The notes beneath the pieces were generated by a model that worked only from the letters and a program-made list of their open reading frames with translations, had not been told where the DNA came from and made no database searches. Position numbers and translations under genes: made by a program. This document shows positions 33,038 through 41,262 of a stretch of 49,022 bases of DNA, one piece after another. The DNA is taken from positions 1 to 49,022 of the forward strand of contig CAMYXV010000005.1 of NCBI GenBank assembly GCA_947303055.1, given 5' to 3'. The DNA is from an uncultured Bacteroidales bacterium (GTDB lineage: Bacteria; Bacteroidota; Bacteroidia; Bacteroidales; F082). Numbering within the stretch: position 1 is the stretch's first letter; each line of letters starts with the position of its first letter.

Positions 33038-35338
33038 TTACAAACGTTCTCTCTCCTCCTCACTAACCGATCTCGAATTAAGTCTCACCTTCGATTGGCC
33101 GAACTTATAGGTGACATTCAACATGATATTTCTATTGTCGCCATCATAGAAGACTAGCGAATTGCCGCGCAAAATATTCTGCTGCCAATAAAGTGTGGTG
33201 TTGAAGAAGTCGTTGGCACTCAACCGAATGGTCAGGTTGTTGTCCAAAAAACTCTTTTCCAAACTGGCCGACAGGCTCCACTGCTCCTTAACCGTAACAC
33301 CGTTCGATGGATAAGGTGTCATGTAATAGAAATCCAAGTTGAACTTGATGTCATAAGGCAAAGTCAGCATGTTACTGACATTAAACATGGCAAAGTTCCT
33401 GTTGTTCTGCTTCAGGATGCCGTCCTCCATCTTCTCATAATAGTTCCTGCCAAAATAGACGGAACTGTAAAGATACCACCACTTGGTGACATTCCCGTTC
33501 CATGCGATGGAGCCGTAGAAGTTCTGCGAGTGGTCGCCGTTTCTGTAGCGCACTTCTCCAATATCAAGATTATCAATGCTTTGGTAATGCTCCCAATAAA
33601 TCGGATTAATGAGGTAATTGTAGCCGAAGCGCACCGAGAGCGAGATGGGGAAACTGAAGAATACCTGCGCCGCATGAATGTGGGTGTTAATCAAGTTAGG
33701 GTTGCCCATCGTATTGACCAAGGAATCAATGTACATGCTGGGGTTCAGGGCATCCAACGAAGGACGCACGATGCGCTTCGAATAGGACGCACCCATCGCG
33801 TAGCCTTCGGCGGGCTTGTATTGCACGGTGGCATTCGGGAAAAGCCCGGGATTCGTGTATTTCACTTGGGGCTCGCCGTTCAAGAAGTTCTTGCGGTCCA
33901 CATACTCAAAACGCAGTCCAGCCGTGGCCGACCACTTGTCAGAGAAGTTGTGCGCAACGCTGGCGTAGGCGGCAGCGTTCGACTCGTCGGAATGGTAGTG
34001 CTGCAAGAGGTTGTTGCTTCCGTTCAGGTCAACGTGGTTGTCGGTCTGAATCAAGGAGTATTTCACGCCCGCCGTGAAGGTGGTCTTGCCGTTTCGGAGC
34101 GGCAGGGTGTAGTCGGCCTTGCCCACATAAATGCCTGTGTTGCCATAGCCTCTGTTCGAGTTCAGGATGCCTTGGCTTTCGCTTCCGTCAACAATGTTGC
34201 GGAAAGTGTCCAAGTCGTCATAGCGGTTGTAGGTGTAGTCCAAAGTCACGTTGAGGTTCTGGCCGAGGCTGTCGAGGTCGTAGTTGAAAAACAGCGTGTT
34301 GTTGGTTCGCAGCCCCTTGTCATGGGTATTGGTCACGGTCTTGAAATCCGTGTGGCCAAGCCCCTCGAAATGGGTCTTTTGCTCGCGCAGGCTCGTCCCG
34401 TTGCTCAAGTTGTTGTTGCTCTGCAAGCCGATGGTCATTTTCGGGGTCAGGGCGTATTCCAGCATCAGTTTCGCGTTGTGGCCTTGGTTTTCCGAGAGGT
34501 TGTAGGCGCGGTGCTCAATCATCGAGTAGCCCATCACGTCCTCGTTGTTGAGGGTATGCGTGTTGCGTCCGTTGAAGCCGTAATAGAAGTTGGCCGAAAA
34601 CTTGTTTTTCGACAGGGTGACATCGGCAAAGGCACGCTCGCTCCAACGCCGTGCCTTGGTCAGCGTGCCACCGATGCGCACCGAAAAATCATCGTTGCGC
34701 CGTATGGTGACGATTTTCACGATGGCGGTGGCGTCGGCCTCGTATTGTGAAGAAGGATTGTGGATAATTTCGATGGACTTGATGTTTTGCGGGTTCAGGT
34801 TATAGACCTCCTCCATCGAATACACGCGCCGGTTGTTGATGTAAACGATGGGCGACCCTTGCCCTATAACGGAGAGGTTGTTCTGTCCATCTACCAACAG
34901 ACCTGGTGTTTTGCGCAGCATGTCGATGCCGTCCGCGCTCGATGAGAGCAGGGTGCTTTCCACCCCGACCACCGTCCTATCGGGCAAGTTGGTGATTTCA
35001 GGCCGCTTGGCGGCAATGGTCACCTCTTGCAATTGCGAGGCCGCAACCCCCATTTTCAACGTTCCCAGATTGCCTTTGGGCTGGCTGACGAACTTCGTTT
35101 CATAGCCCACGAAACTGATTTTCAGCAGGTCGCAAACCATTTCAAGGGTAAAGCGGCCATCGTTATCGGTAGTCACACCACCGAGGAAAGTGCTGTCGGG
35201 CAGTTGTATCGCCACAACCGTTGCGTAAGGAATAGGCACATCAGTTTCGTCCACTACGCGGCCACTGATGTTTTGAGCCTTCGCGCCAAGCAATGCAAAG
35301 TAAACAAATATTGCCGTCAAAATTGTTTTTTTAGTCAT
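33038..35338 (-). CDS. Outer-membrane beta-barrel (TonB-dependent receptor-like) protein
   Basis: The 766-aa protein has a signal peptide (MTKKTILTAIFVYFALLGAKA), then a carboxypeptidase-regulatory-like domain (about 23-105, ISGRVVDETDVPIPYATVV, TDNDGRFTL). A plug-like region follows (about 130-210, LRKTPGLLVDGQNNLSV, GSPIVYINNRRVY, IEIIHNPSSQYEADA). A long barrel of alternating strands ends NVTYKFGQSKVR. This is the Bacteroidetes 'outer membrane beta-barrel family' (OMP_b-brl_3 type), distinct from SusC. No TonB box is evident. The substrate is unknown. It lies 112 bp after the GIN-domain gene. Confidence 0.85.
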   Translation of the reverse strand: MTKKTILTAIFVYFALLGAKAQNISGRVVDETDVPIPYATVVAIQLPDSTFLGGVTTDNDGRFTLEMVCDLLKISFVGYETKFVSQPKGNLGTLKMGVAASQLQEVTIAAKRPEITNLPDRTVVGVESTLLSSSADGIDMLRKTPGLLVDGQNNLSVIGQGSPIVYINNRRVYSMEEVYNLNPQNIKSIEIIHNPSSQYEADATAIVKIVTIRRNDDFSVRIGGTLTKARRWSERAFADVTLSKNKFSANFYYGFNGRNTHTLNNEDVMGYSMIEHRAYNLSENQGHNAKLMLEYALTPKMTIGLQSNNNLSNGTSLREQKTHFEGLGHTDFKTVTNTHDKGLRTNNTLFFNYDLDSLGQNLNVTLDYTYNRYDDLDTFRNIVDGSESQGILNSNRGYGNTGIYVGKADYTLPLRNGKTTFTAGVKYSLIQTDNHVDLNGSNNLLQHYHSDESNAAAYASVAHNFSDKWSATAGLRFEYVDRKNFLNGEPQVKYTNPGLFPNATVQYKPAEGYAMGASYSKRIVRPSLDALNPSMYIDSLVNTMGNPNLINTHIHAAQVFFSFPISLSVRFGYNYLINPIYWEHYQSIDNLDIGEVRYRNGDHSQNFYGSIAWNGNVTKWWYLYSSVYFGRNYYEKMEDGILKQNNRNFAMFNVSNMLTLPYDIKFNLDFYYMTPYPSNGVTVKEQWSLSASLEKSFLDNNLTIRLSANDFFNTTLYWQQNILRGNSLVFYDGDNRNIMLNVTYKFGQSKVRLNSRSVSEEERERL

Positions 35339-35450
35339 AGTACTATTATTTTGATGATTTACAATTGAATATTTTGAAGATTCTTACCGCTTTTAAAGCC
35401 CAAAGAACCTCACCGGCTTCTCAAAAACCACAAATTTGATTTCCAACTTA

Positions 35451-36374
35451 TTACGGTTTTTCATGGCAACACTTTTTGTTGGTTTTCTCATTTTCCGAAT
35501 CAATCCGACTGATTTTTCCAAGCATGCAGGTGCCTTTCACCTTGACACCACCATAGTAATAGATATGGCCCCATCCTGAAATGTTGTAATCCATCGATTC
35601 CAACTCGCAGCGGGTTTCCACCGAACCCGTGCCAGCCACAGAAATGTCCGCGCTTTTCACCGTACCAGCCTTGATGACGATGTCACCCGAACCGGCCACA
35701 CTCAAATTCGCATGGTCGACATGGAGATTCTTGCACACCAACTTACCCACGCCTGCGACACTCAAATCCACACGGTCAGAATGGAGATCCTCGCATACTA
35801 ACTTTCCTGCTCCAGCAAGGCTCATCTTAAAGTCTTGGATAGTAGCGGTTTCATCGAAAAACACGCCATACGCACCCGCCGTGCTGATTTCTAATTTATG
35901 AGCCTCAAACGGCGTGACGAAACTGAAGTCGCCGCCTCCCACAAGACTGATTTCCTCCAACGTCGGGGCGGTGATTTCGATGAGAAACTTCGTCGGCTTC
36001 AAGTCGGATTGCTGAAGCGTCTTGACCATCTCGACCCTCAAACAATCGCCTTTCTGATAGATGTCGAGACACTCGAATAGGTTCTCATCGAGGGTCACGC
36101 GGCAGGAACACTTGTCCGCCACCGCGTAGGTCACCGAAGCCGGCAGCGCGATGCTGATTTCGTCGAACGTCGCCATATCAAAGTCTCGCGTGACGACGTT
36201 ACCGTTACCTTCAGCGAATATTCCCTGCGAGTACACAGTGATGGTTTTGTTGCCGTTCCCGTCAATAATGGTATCCGTCTTGTACACATTGTTTGTCTGC
36301 GCCACTGCGCCCAACACCACCATGCCAACGAGCAGTGCCGTCAAAAATGATTTCTTCATCATTTTGGGTTTCAT
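35451..36374 (-). CDS. GIN-domain (DUF2807) secreted/surface protein
   Basis: The protein (about 307 aa from the Met at 36374; 36392 and 36359 are alternatives) has a signal peptide ending VLGAVAQ. The GIN/DUF2807 head-like domain begins FDEISIALPASVTYAV and continues as a right-handed helix of near-identical rungs: LSLAGAGKLVCEDL-type turns (SVAGVGKLVCKNL, SVAGSGDIVIKAG, SVAGTGSVETRC). Such proteins are annotated as putative auto-transporter adhesin heads. It ends in a Lys/Cys-rich tail (NKKCCHEKP) rather than a sorting domain. It pairs with the barrel gene downstream. Confidence 0.8.
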   Translation of the reverse strand: MKPKMMKKSFLTALLVGMVVLGAVAQTNNVYKTDTIIDGNGNKTITVYSQGIFAEGNGNVVTRDFDMATFDEISIALPASVTYAVADKCSCRVTLDENLFECLDIYQKGDCLRVEMVKTLQQSDLKPTKFLIEITAPTLEEISLVGGGDFSFVTPFEAHKLEISTAGAYGVFFDETATIQDFKMSLAGAGKLVCEDLHSDRVDLSVAGVGKLVCKNLHVDHANLSVAGSGDIVIKAGTVKSADISVAGTGSVETRCELESMDYNISGWGHIYYYGGVKVKGTCMLGKISRIDSENEKTNKKCCHEKP

Positions 36375-36513
36375 TGTTTTGTTGTGTATCATAATACTAT
36401 ATTTTAATGTTCATTCTTGCGCTCGCAATCCTCATACCGTTATTATAAGCACCTAAATATCAACAATCTGTAAATAACAATCATTTTCAAGTTGTCAAAT
36501 TCTTTTACACCTT

Positions 36514-36530
36514 TGTAAAGTTTCTTTACA
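36514..36530. terminator. Small perfect hairpin TGTAAAG-TTT-CTTTACA
   Basis: The 7-bp stem lies downstream of the 36610 gene and upstream of the GIN gene. No U-run follows on the minus strand, so it may be an operator or a weak terminator. Confidence 0.3.
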
Positions 36531-36565
36531 GTCTCATCTGTCTTATCTGTCCTATTAGTCCCACT

Positions 36566-36598
36566 TCGTAAGCACGTAAGTACGCATAACGTTAGCAC
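36566..36598. repeat. TTAGCACG-type repeat array
   Basis: CGTAAGCACG, TAAGTACG, CATAACG and TTAGCAC are preceded by GTCTTATCTGTCCTATTAGTC units like those in the 136-bp repeat. Confidence 0.7.
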
Positions 36599-36609
36599 TA
36601 AAAAAACCA

Positions 36610-37470
36610 CTACCTCACCATCACCTTCTCCATAAAGATTCTTCCTTCTCCATCTCTAATCCGCACCAAATAAACCCCTTGCGGCAAGTCCGCCACAGGG
36701 ATTTCATTCGTGCCTTGAATGGTTTTCACCAACTGCCCAAAAGCATTGAACACTTGCACTTCTGCAGCTTCAAGGCCTTCTATCGTCACCTTTTCCTTTG
36801 CCGGATTGGGATATAGGGTTATTTCAGAATCTTTGTTTCCCTCAACGGCATCATAGGGATAAGTGCATGTGTTGTATTCAGGGTTCTGCCAAACAAGTTC
36901 TCCGTATTGATGGAAGCATAGTAGGCAGTGCCACCCGTCATAAACGCCATAGTATCCACTCCATAGCAATCCAAAATCGCTGCCGAGACCCTCAACCCAT
37001 GTTTCCTTGGCGCGAGGCCTTCCCAAATTATCATATTCCAAGCCAAACCAAAACTTTCTCCTTTCAATACCTCCAATCTGTTCTGTGCTAATGGAATCAA
37101 GGACAAAAGAAGCTCCCGGCTCACCAAAACACAAAGTGTCGCCAACGCTGGCAGTGAAGTCATAAAGTAATGTTTCCACAGAAGTATTCAAATGGCGTTT
37201 CCATACCTTTCCGTCCTCTTCCCTAAGTACTGTGAACAGATGAGGGTCACCATTATTCAAGATGCCCATGATTTTCATATATCGGACATTTCCAATGATT
37301 GTGTCTCCCGAGCACCAATTGACATAGTTTGAATAACCAAACAACGTAGTAGAAAGGGTATGCCATTCGTTTCCTTTCTGGGCAATAGGTAAATACTCTT
37401 GTGCTTGCATCGTCACCTCTCCCGCCATTAGCAGGAGCGCAAGCAGGGTGTAAAATCTTGTTGCTTTCAT
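36610..37470 (-). CDS. T9SS cargo: stand-alone 'S' module with CTD-1
   Basis: The 286-aa protein starts at MKATRFYTLLALLLMAGE, as the 15 extra track residues are encoded by spacer DNA. The mature part is the S module (LLYDFTASVGDTLCFG, ERRKFWFGLEYD, WVEGLGSDFGLL, LLCFHQYGELVWQNPEYNTC) and CTD-1 (LYPNPAKEKVTIEG to FMEKVMVR). It is closest by eye to the corresponding part of the SBBP protein at 17204. It follows the P2 gene at 37491 by 20 bp and is probably the last gene of the operon begun at 41103. Confidence 0.75.
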   Translation of the reverse strand: MKATRFYTLLALLLMAGEVTMQAQEYLPIAQKGNEWHTLSTTLFGYSNYVNWCSGDTIIGNVRYMKIMGILNNGDPHLFTVLREEDGKVWKRHLNTSVETLLYDFTASVGDTLCFGEPGASFVLDSISTEQIGGIERRKFWFGLEYDNLGRPRAKETWVEGLGSDFGLLWSGYYGVYDGWHCLLCFHQYGELVWQNPEYNTCTYPYDAVEGNKDSEITLYPNPAKEKVTIEGLEAAEVQVFNAFGQLVKTIQGTNEIPVADLPQGVYLVRIRDGEGRIFMEKVMVR

Positions 37471-37490
37471 TGTACTATTGTTTTGATTTG

Positions 37491-39197
37491 TTATTCCTTT
37501 ATCCATTTCCCGCATTCCGCTTCTTTGCTATTGGCCATCACTTTCCAAACATACACTCCCTTAGCCCAATCCTCAGCACCAATTGCCGTCACATTCTCCG
37601 TAATGGCTTGGCTGTGGATGAGTCTTCCGTTGATGTCGTACACTTCCACGATGGCGTTCTGCAAGGCGGTGCGGATGTTGAGCACATCTTTCCCCGGATT
37701 GGGATAGGCAATCGCCACCTTCAGACCATTGTCGTGGGCTTCCTCAATGCCTACAAAAGACTCGGCGGGAAATTTTACGACAGTTGTTCTCGTCAAATTG
37801 GGATTGTTAGTTTTATGTGATTCATAAGTCAACAACACTCCTCCATCTATCGTGGTGTTTATGCTTTCTGCCATACACCAAAGTTCGTCAAAACCATTAC
37901 TGATAAATACAGTGGAAATCGTGTCAAAGTTTTCATCCAACCGTTCAATCACAATCCATGAATCGCCATTGAAATTTTCGCCAAGATTCAATGTGTAGCA
38001 ATACAATATCGAATGGTCATCTAGGGCAGCTACAGACTTGCTGATGCCAACGCAATCAAATTCTTCTGTTTTCCTTTCCATTTGGTGAACAATAGACAAG
38101 TACTCTTGAGTTGCATCTAAATCATCATCGAACTCAAACAAACGGCAATCTTCCGCAGATTGTGTGTAATGCACATTGGCCTGTGTTGCCATATATGTTG
38201 TGTTGTGACCGCTTCTCAAGACAGCCATATTGTCACATTGATTTTGAGTTGAATTGCCGTCTGGTTGTTGAAATTTTCTAATTCTCAAAATGTTGAAATC
38301 ATTATCCAAATAGAAAACGGTTCCTGTTTCACCAGCCTTGTTTGGTTCATTATCATTGTCTAATAAAGATGCAGTGACAAAAAACGAAGGTGCCATCGGA
38401 TTATAGTAGATGTAACCATAATCCGTTTTAACGATATGCTCACGCCTCAACATCTCTTGCCAGGCATAAAGCCCATGGTTAACCATCGATATACCAACAT
38501 TAGCCAACAGGTCTCCCCCCAGACTCATCTTAAAGAAAAACAAGGAGTCATTGCCCTGAACAGGACTCGTGGAGTTCACATTTTTCGTGTAAGCACCAAC
38601 GATGCAATCCCCATCAAGAATGGCTGAGTGAATGAAAATGTTACCGCTTGCCGCACATGGATTATATCTCCAATAGCCGCTGCTCATGTCCTCAACAGTA
38701 TCAATCGGGAAAACGTATTCATAGCTTTGTTCAATTTCCAAATCGTCATTGAGTTTATAAAGCCCAAGGATGGCATCTATAGGCGGATTGTCGTAGTTTT
38801 TGAAATAGTTGAAATAGCTGTAACAATGGTCAGGGCTGTATGATGTCAGCATATAAATCTCTCCATTGTCTTTTTCAAACACATACGGAAACCAGGAGGC
38901 TCCCCAATAACCTTGCTTGAAATAGTTGTTTTGCGCCAACACCTCACCTTCAGACGATAAGGCTATCAAAGCAGGATGTGGTGGGTAAATATAGCCAGTT
39001 TGCGAACCGCTTTGAAAACATTGGGCAGCACAAACCATAACGCGTCCATCCGACATTTCGTATGCGCAATACTGGTGTGTCGCCTCTGCATCTGATAAAT
39101 TATACTCGATGGAGTATTCCCACTCCTGCCCAAAGGCCTTTCCCCCGAAAACCAGCGCGAGGGCAAAAACGATTGAAATTCTGTGTTTTGTGTTCAT
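37491..39197 (-). CDS. T9SS cargo of family P2 with CTD-2
   Basis: The 568-aa protein has a signal peptide ending GGKAFGQ and is very similar to the gene at 26670 (HQYCAYEMSDGRVMVC, PPHPALIALSSEGEVLA, YSPDHCYSYFNYF, AILGLYKLNDD, SWIVIERLDENF). CTD-2 has the variant middle LQNAIVEVYDINGRLIHSQ, which is nearly identical to the one in 15636 rather than to 26670, so body and tail have different closest relatives. The end is KVMANSKEAECGKWIKE. It starts 4 bp after the stop of the IgGFc-binding-like gene. Confidence 0.75.
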   Translation of the reverse strand: MNTKHRISIVFALALVFGGKAFGQEWEYSIEYNLSDAEATHQYCAYEMSDGRVMVCAAQCFQSGSQTGYIYPPHPALIALSSEGEVLAQNNYFKQGYWGASWFPYVFEKDNGEIYMLTSYSPDHCYSYFNYFKNYDNPPIDAILGLYKLNDDLEIEQSYEYVFPIDTVEDMSSGYWRYNPCAASGNIFIHSAILDGDCIVGAYTKNVNSTSPVQGNDSLFFFKMSLGGDLLANVGISMVNHGLYAWQEMLRREHIVKTDYGYIYYNPMAPSFFVTASLLDNDNEPNKAGETGTVFYLDNDFNILRIRKFQQPDGNSTQNQCDNMAVLRSGHNTTYMATQANVHYTQSAEDCRLFEFDDDLDATQEYLSIVHQMERKTEEFDCVGISKSVAALDDHSILYCYTLNLGENFNGDSWIVIERLDENFDTISTVFISNGFDELWCMAESINTTIDGGVLLTYESHKTNNPNLTRTTVVKFPAESFVGIEEAHDNGLKVAIAYPNPGKDVLNIRTALQNAIVEVYDINGRLIHSQAITENVTAIGAEDWAKGVYVWKVMANSKEAECGKWIKE

Positions 39198-39201
39198 GGT
39201 A

Positions 39202-41103
39202 TTATTGTTTTATCCATTTTCCAGATTCAGCTAAGGTCCTTGAGCCCTGAGGTCCCTGAGCCTGTCGAAGGGTCGAAGGGCCGCCCGTGTAAACCTTCCA
39301 AACATAACTTCCCGAAGCCCAATTCTCAGCATTTATTGAAGTTAAAGTATCGGTAATTTCTTGACTGTGAATTAGTTTTCCATTCAAATCATACACCTCG
39401 ACATGAGCATTTGGCAGAGCCGTGCGGATGTTGAGTGTGTTGCCGCCTGGATTGGGATAGGCGATGGCCACTTTCAGCCCTTCATCATTCATTTCTTCAA
39501 CATCATCCGGCTGGATATGAATAATGGTACTCACCCGGCCTGCCAAAACATGCTGCCCCTGATGGCCAAGCCGATAGATGTCGCACGACAAAGGAAAGTC
39601 CCCTTCAGTAGAATAACTATGTTGCGTCGAAACGTCTGTCTCAACCGCCGAGCTGCCGTCACCGAAATCCCAATGGGCTTCGCTGAGGCTGTAATTAGTC
39701 AGCAGTTTCAAGGTCAGCGTTTCGTCTATGGCGGCCTCAAACCCTTCGGGATGCTCCAATTCCGAAACATTGTTCACCGTCAATTCCGAAGTCAAGGCCA
39801 TCGACGCGGGCAAGAAGGCATAGCCTTCATATACGCCAAAGCCGTACACATGCGACAAAAAGCCTCCTTCGCTGTTCGACAGGCGATGCACTCCGTTCGT
39901 GAGCTGAATCCTGGCGAAAGAATACGCGGTGTTGCCTGGCACCAAATCGAATTCCGTCGCAATCTCGATGCTGTCCAACATCATGCCCGAAACATGGCTG
40001 GTCTCGCAAACGACGTTGGTATAGTGCTGGTGTGAATAATAGGTGTGGAAAGTGCAGAAAGTCGTATGCTCAATCTGCTGCTCCACGGGTGGGATGAGGA
40101 CCATGGCCGGGTCGCCCACCGACCACGGGTCGCCGCAGCCCCAGAAATACAAGCCGACCATAGCTGGTTCCGAAGTCTCGAGATACATGGCTGGTTCGTC
40201 TGCTGTGATGACAATGTCGTAGGGTTGGTTCGGGTTGATGGTGCCTATCAAGGTACCGTCTCTCCAGATTTTGCAATGCTCTTTCAACGTCGTGATGCGG
40301 ATCCAATCGGCGGAGCGCTCCAGGGTTTGCGTCACCACGAAACGCCGTCCCAATGCGGTCACAGGCATCAGTTGCTCTACGGCATGGTCAAGGTAACTGA
40401 CGGAAATGTCGGGAACAGAAGTGTCGCGGTTTCCAGCAAAGACGGCCACCTTTTGTTTCTTGTTGCGCACCGACACGCGGCTTCCCGTGAAATTCTGGTA
40501 ATTGACGGATTGCAACTGGTAGCATTGTCCGGTCTGCAAAGTCACCGAAAAAGGCTCGTTGGCATGATGTCCGTGCTTGGTGTCGCAACTGAGCAGAAAG
40601 TCAACCATGGTGTTGTTCTCCACTGCGATGACCGTAAGCACCGCCCGTTCCCCTTCCTGGTCGCCCGTGGATTTGAAAGTCTGCACTAGATAGTCGCTCC
40701 CCAACGATGAAAGGGGCAAGGCGCAAGAAACGTCAATAGAGCCTCTCCTGTAGTCGGCGACAAACACCGATACGGAATCTGTGGTCTCCACATGAAGCGC
40801 GGTTTCAAGGACGCAATCCGAGCTGTCCTGTGCGTAAGCCTGTTCAATCGGGATGTTGATGACGGTAGCTTGCCCTTCCGTAACCTCAAACGCCTCCGTC
40901 CAGCTCGTGTATGGGTTGGTCACCGTTCCCGAGCAAGCCCTGTCGCCTGTGATTTTGATGAAAGGTTCCACCGTCGACTGTGAATGCTCATCATCGCCAA
41001 TCGGCAGGATGGTTACCCAGAAATCCGTGCCCACCGTGCTTTGGGCAAAAAGCTGCGTTGCTCCCAACAAAAGAAGCAGCATAAGTTGTACTTTTGCTCT
41101 CAT
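39202..41103 (-). CDS. IgGFc-binding-like/PKD T9SS surface protein
   Basis: The 633-aa protein has a signal peptide (ending TQLFAQ) followed by STVGTDFWVT, the entry of the IgGFc_binding-type N-terminal domain. That domain runs to about residue 430 and includes GGFLSHVYGFGVYEGYAF near its end. A PKD domain (about 470-535, AHWDFGDGSSA, QHSYSTEGDF) is next, then CTD-2 (AYPNPGGNTLNIRT). The dispersed repeat gives GPSTLRQAQGPQGSRTLAE before GKWIKQ. Such proteins are thought to be adhesins; immunoglobulin binding is only a family name here. It is the first gene after the conserved promoter at 41130, next to regulator A. Confidence 0.8.
   Translation of the reverse strand: MRAKVQLMLLLLLGATQLFAQSTVGTDFWVTILPIGDDEHSQSTVEPFIKITGDRACSGTVTNPYTSWTEAFEVTEGQATVINIPIEQAYAQDSSDCVLETALHVETTDSVSVFVADYRRGSIDVSCALPLSSLGSDYLVQTFKSTGDQEGERAVLTVIAVENNTMVDFLLSCDTKHGHHANEPFSVTLQTGQCYQLQSVNYQNFTGSRVSVRNKKQKVAVFAGNRDTSVPDISVSYLDHAVEQLMPVTALGRRFVVTQTLERSADWIRITTLKEHCKIWRDGTLIGTINPNQPYDIVITADEPAMYLETSEPAMVGLYFWGCGDPWSVGDPAMVLIPPVEQQIEHTTFCTFHTYYSHQHYTNVVCETSHVSGMMLDSIEIATEFDLVPGNTAYSFARIQLTNGVHRLSNSEGGFLSHVYGFGVYEGYAFLPASMALTSELTVNNVSELEHPEGFEAAIDETLTLKLLTNYSLSEAHWDFGDGSSAVETDVSTQHSYSTEGDFPLSCDIYRLGHQGQHVLAGRVSTIIHIQPDDVEEMNDEGLKVAIAYPNPGGNTLNIRTALPNAHVEVYDLNGKLIHSQEITDTLTSINAENWASGSYVWKVYTGGPSTLRQAQGPQGSRTLAESGKWIKQ
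39256..39270. repeat. Dispersed repeat CTGAGCCTGTCGAAG (copy 6, inside CTD-2)
   Basis: It is the longest form: the core is flanked by TTGAGCCCTGAGGTCC and GGTCGAAGGGC. It encodes PSTLRQAQGPQG. Confidence 0.85.
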
Positions 41104-41129
41104 GGTTTTGTACCTTAATCAATAAGGCA

Positions 41130-41220
41130 CAAAACTATAGCAAAAAATTGCCAAAAAAGTCAATTCCAACTGTCAGTACAGATTTTTCTTGAAAACAAGT
41201 ATTGGTAATCAGTGGATTAC
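41130..41220 (-). promoter_or_regulatory. IgGFc-like operon promoter with conserved upstream element (regulon member A)
   Basis: The plus-strand reading is CAAAACTATA (-7), A-tracts, CAA at offset 31 and GTACAGATT at offset 46-54, then TTTTTCTTGAAA and TAATC-N4-GATTA. The layout matches 47023-47113 over the same 91-bp length. Confidence 0.7.
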
Positions 41221-41262
41221 GAAATTTTTATCCATAAAAAAGTTAGGGCATATCCATAAGAT

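Noticed and set aside
33530-34750. 406-aa plus-strand ORF antisense to the barrel gene
   Set aside because: It is a shadow of the well-supported minus-strand receptor, with valine/arginine-rich composition and no motif. The other long antisense ORFs (3059, 9030, 17702, 31932, 39403, 40045) are rejected for the same reason.
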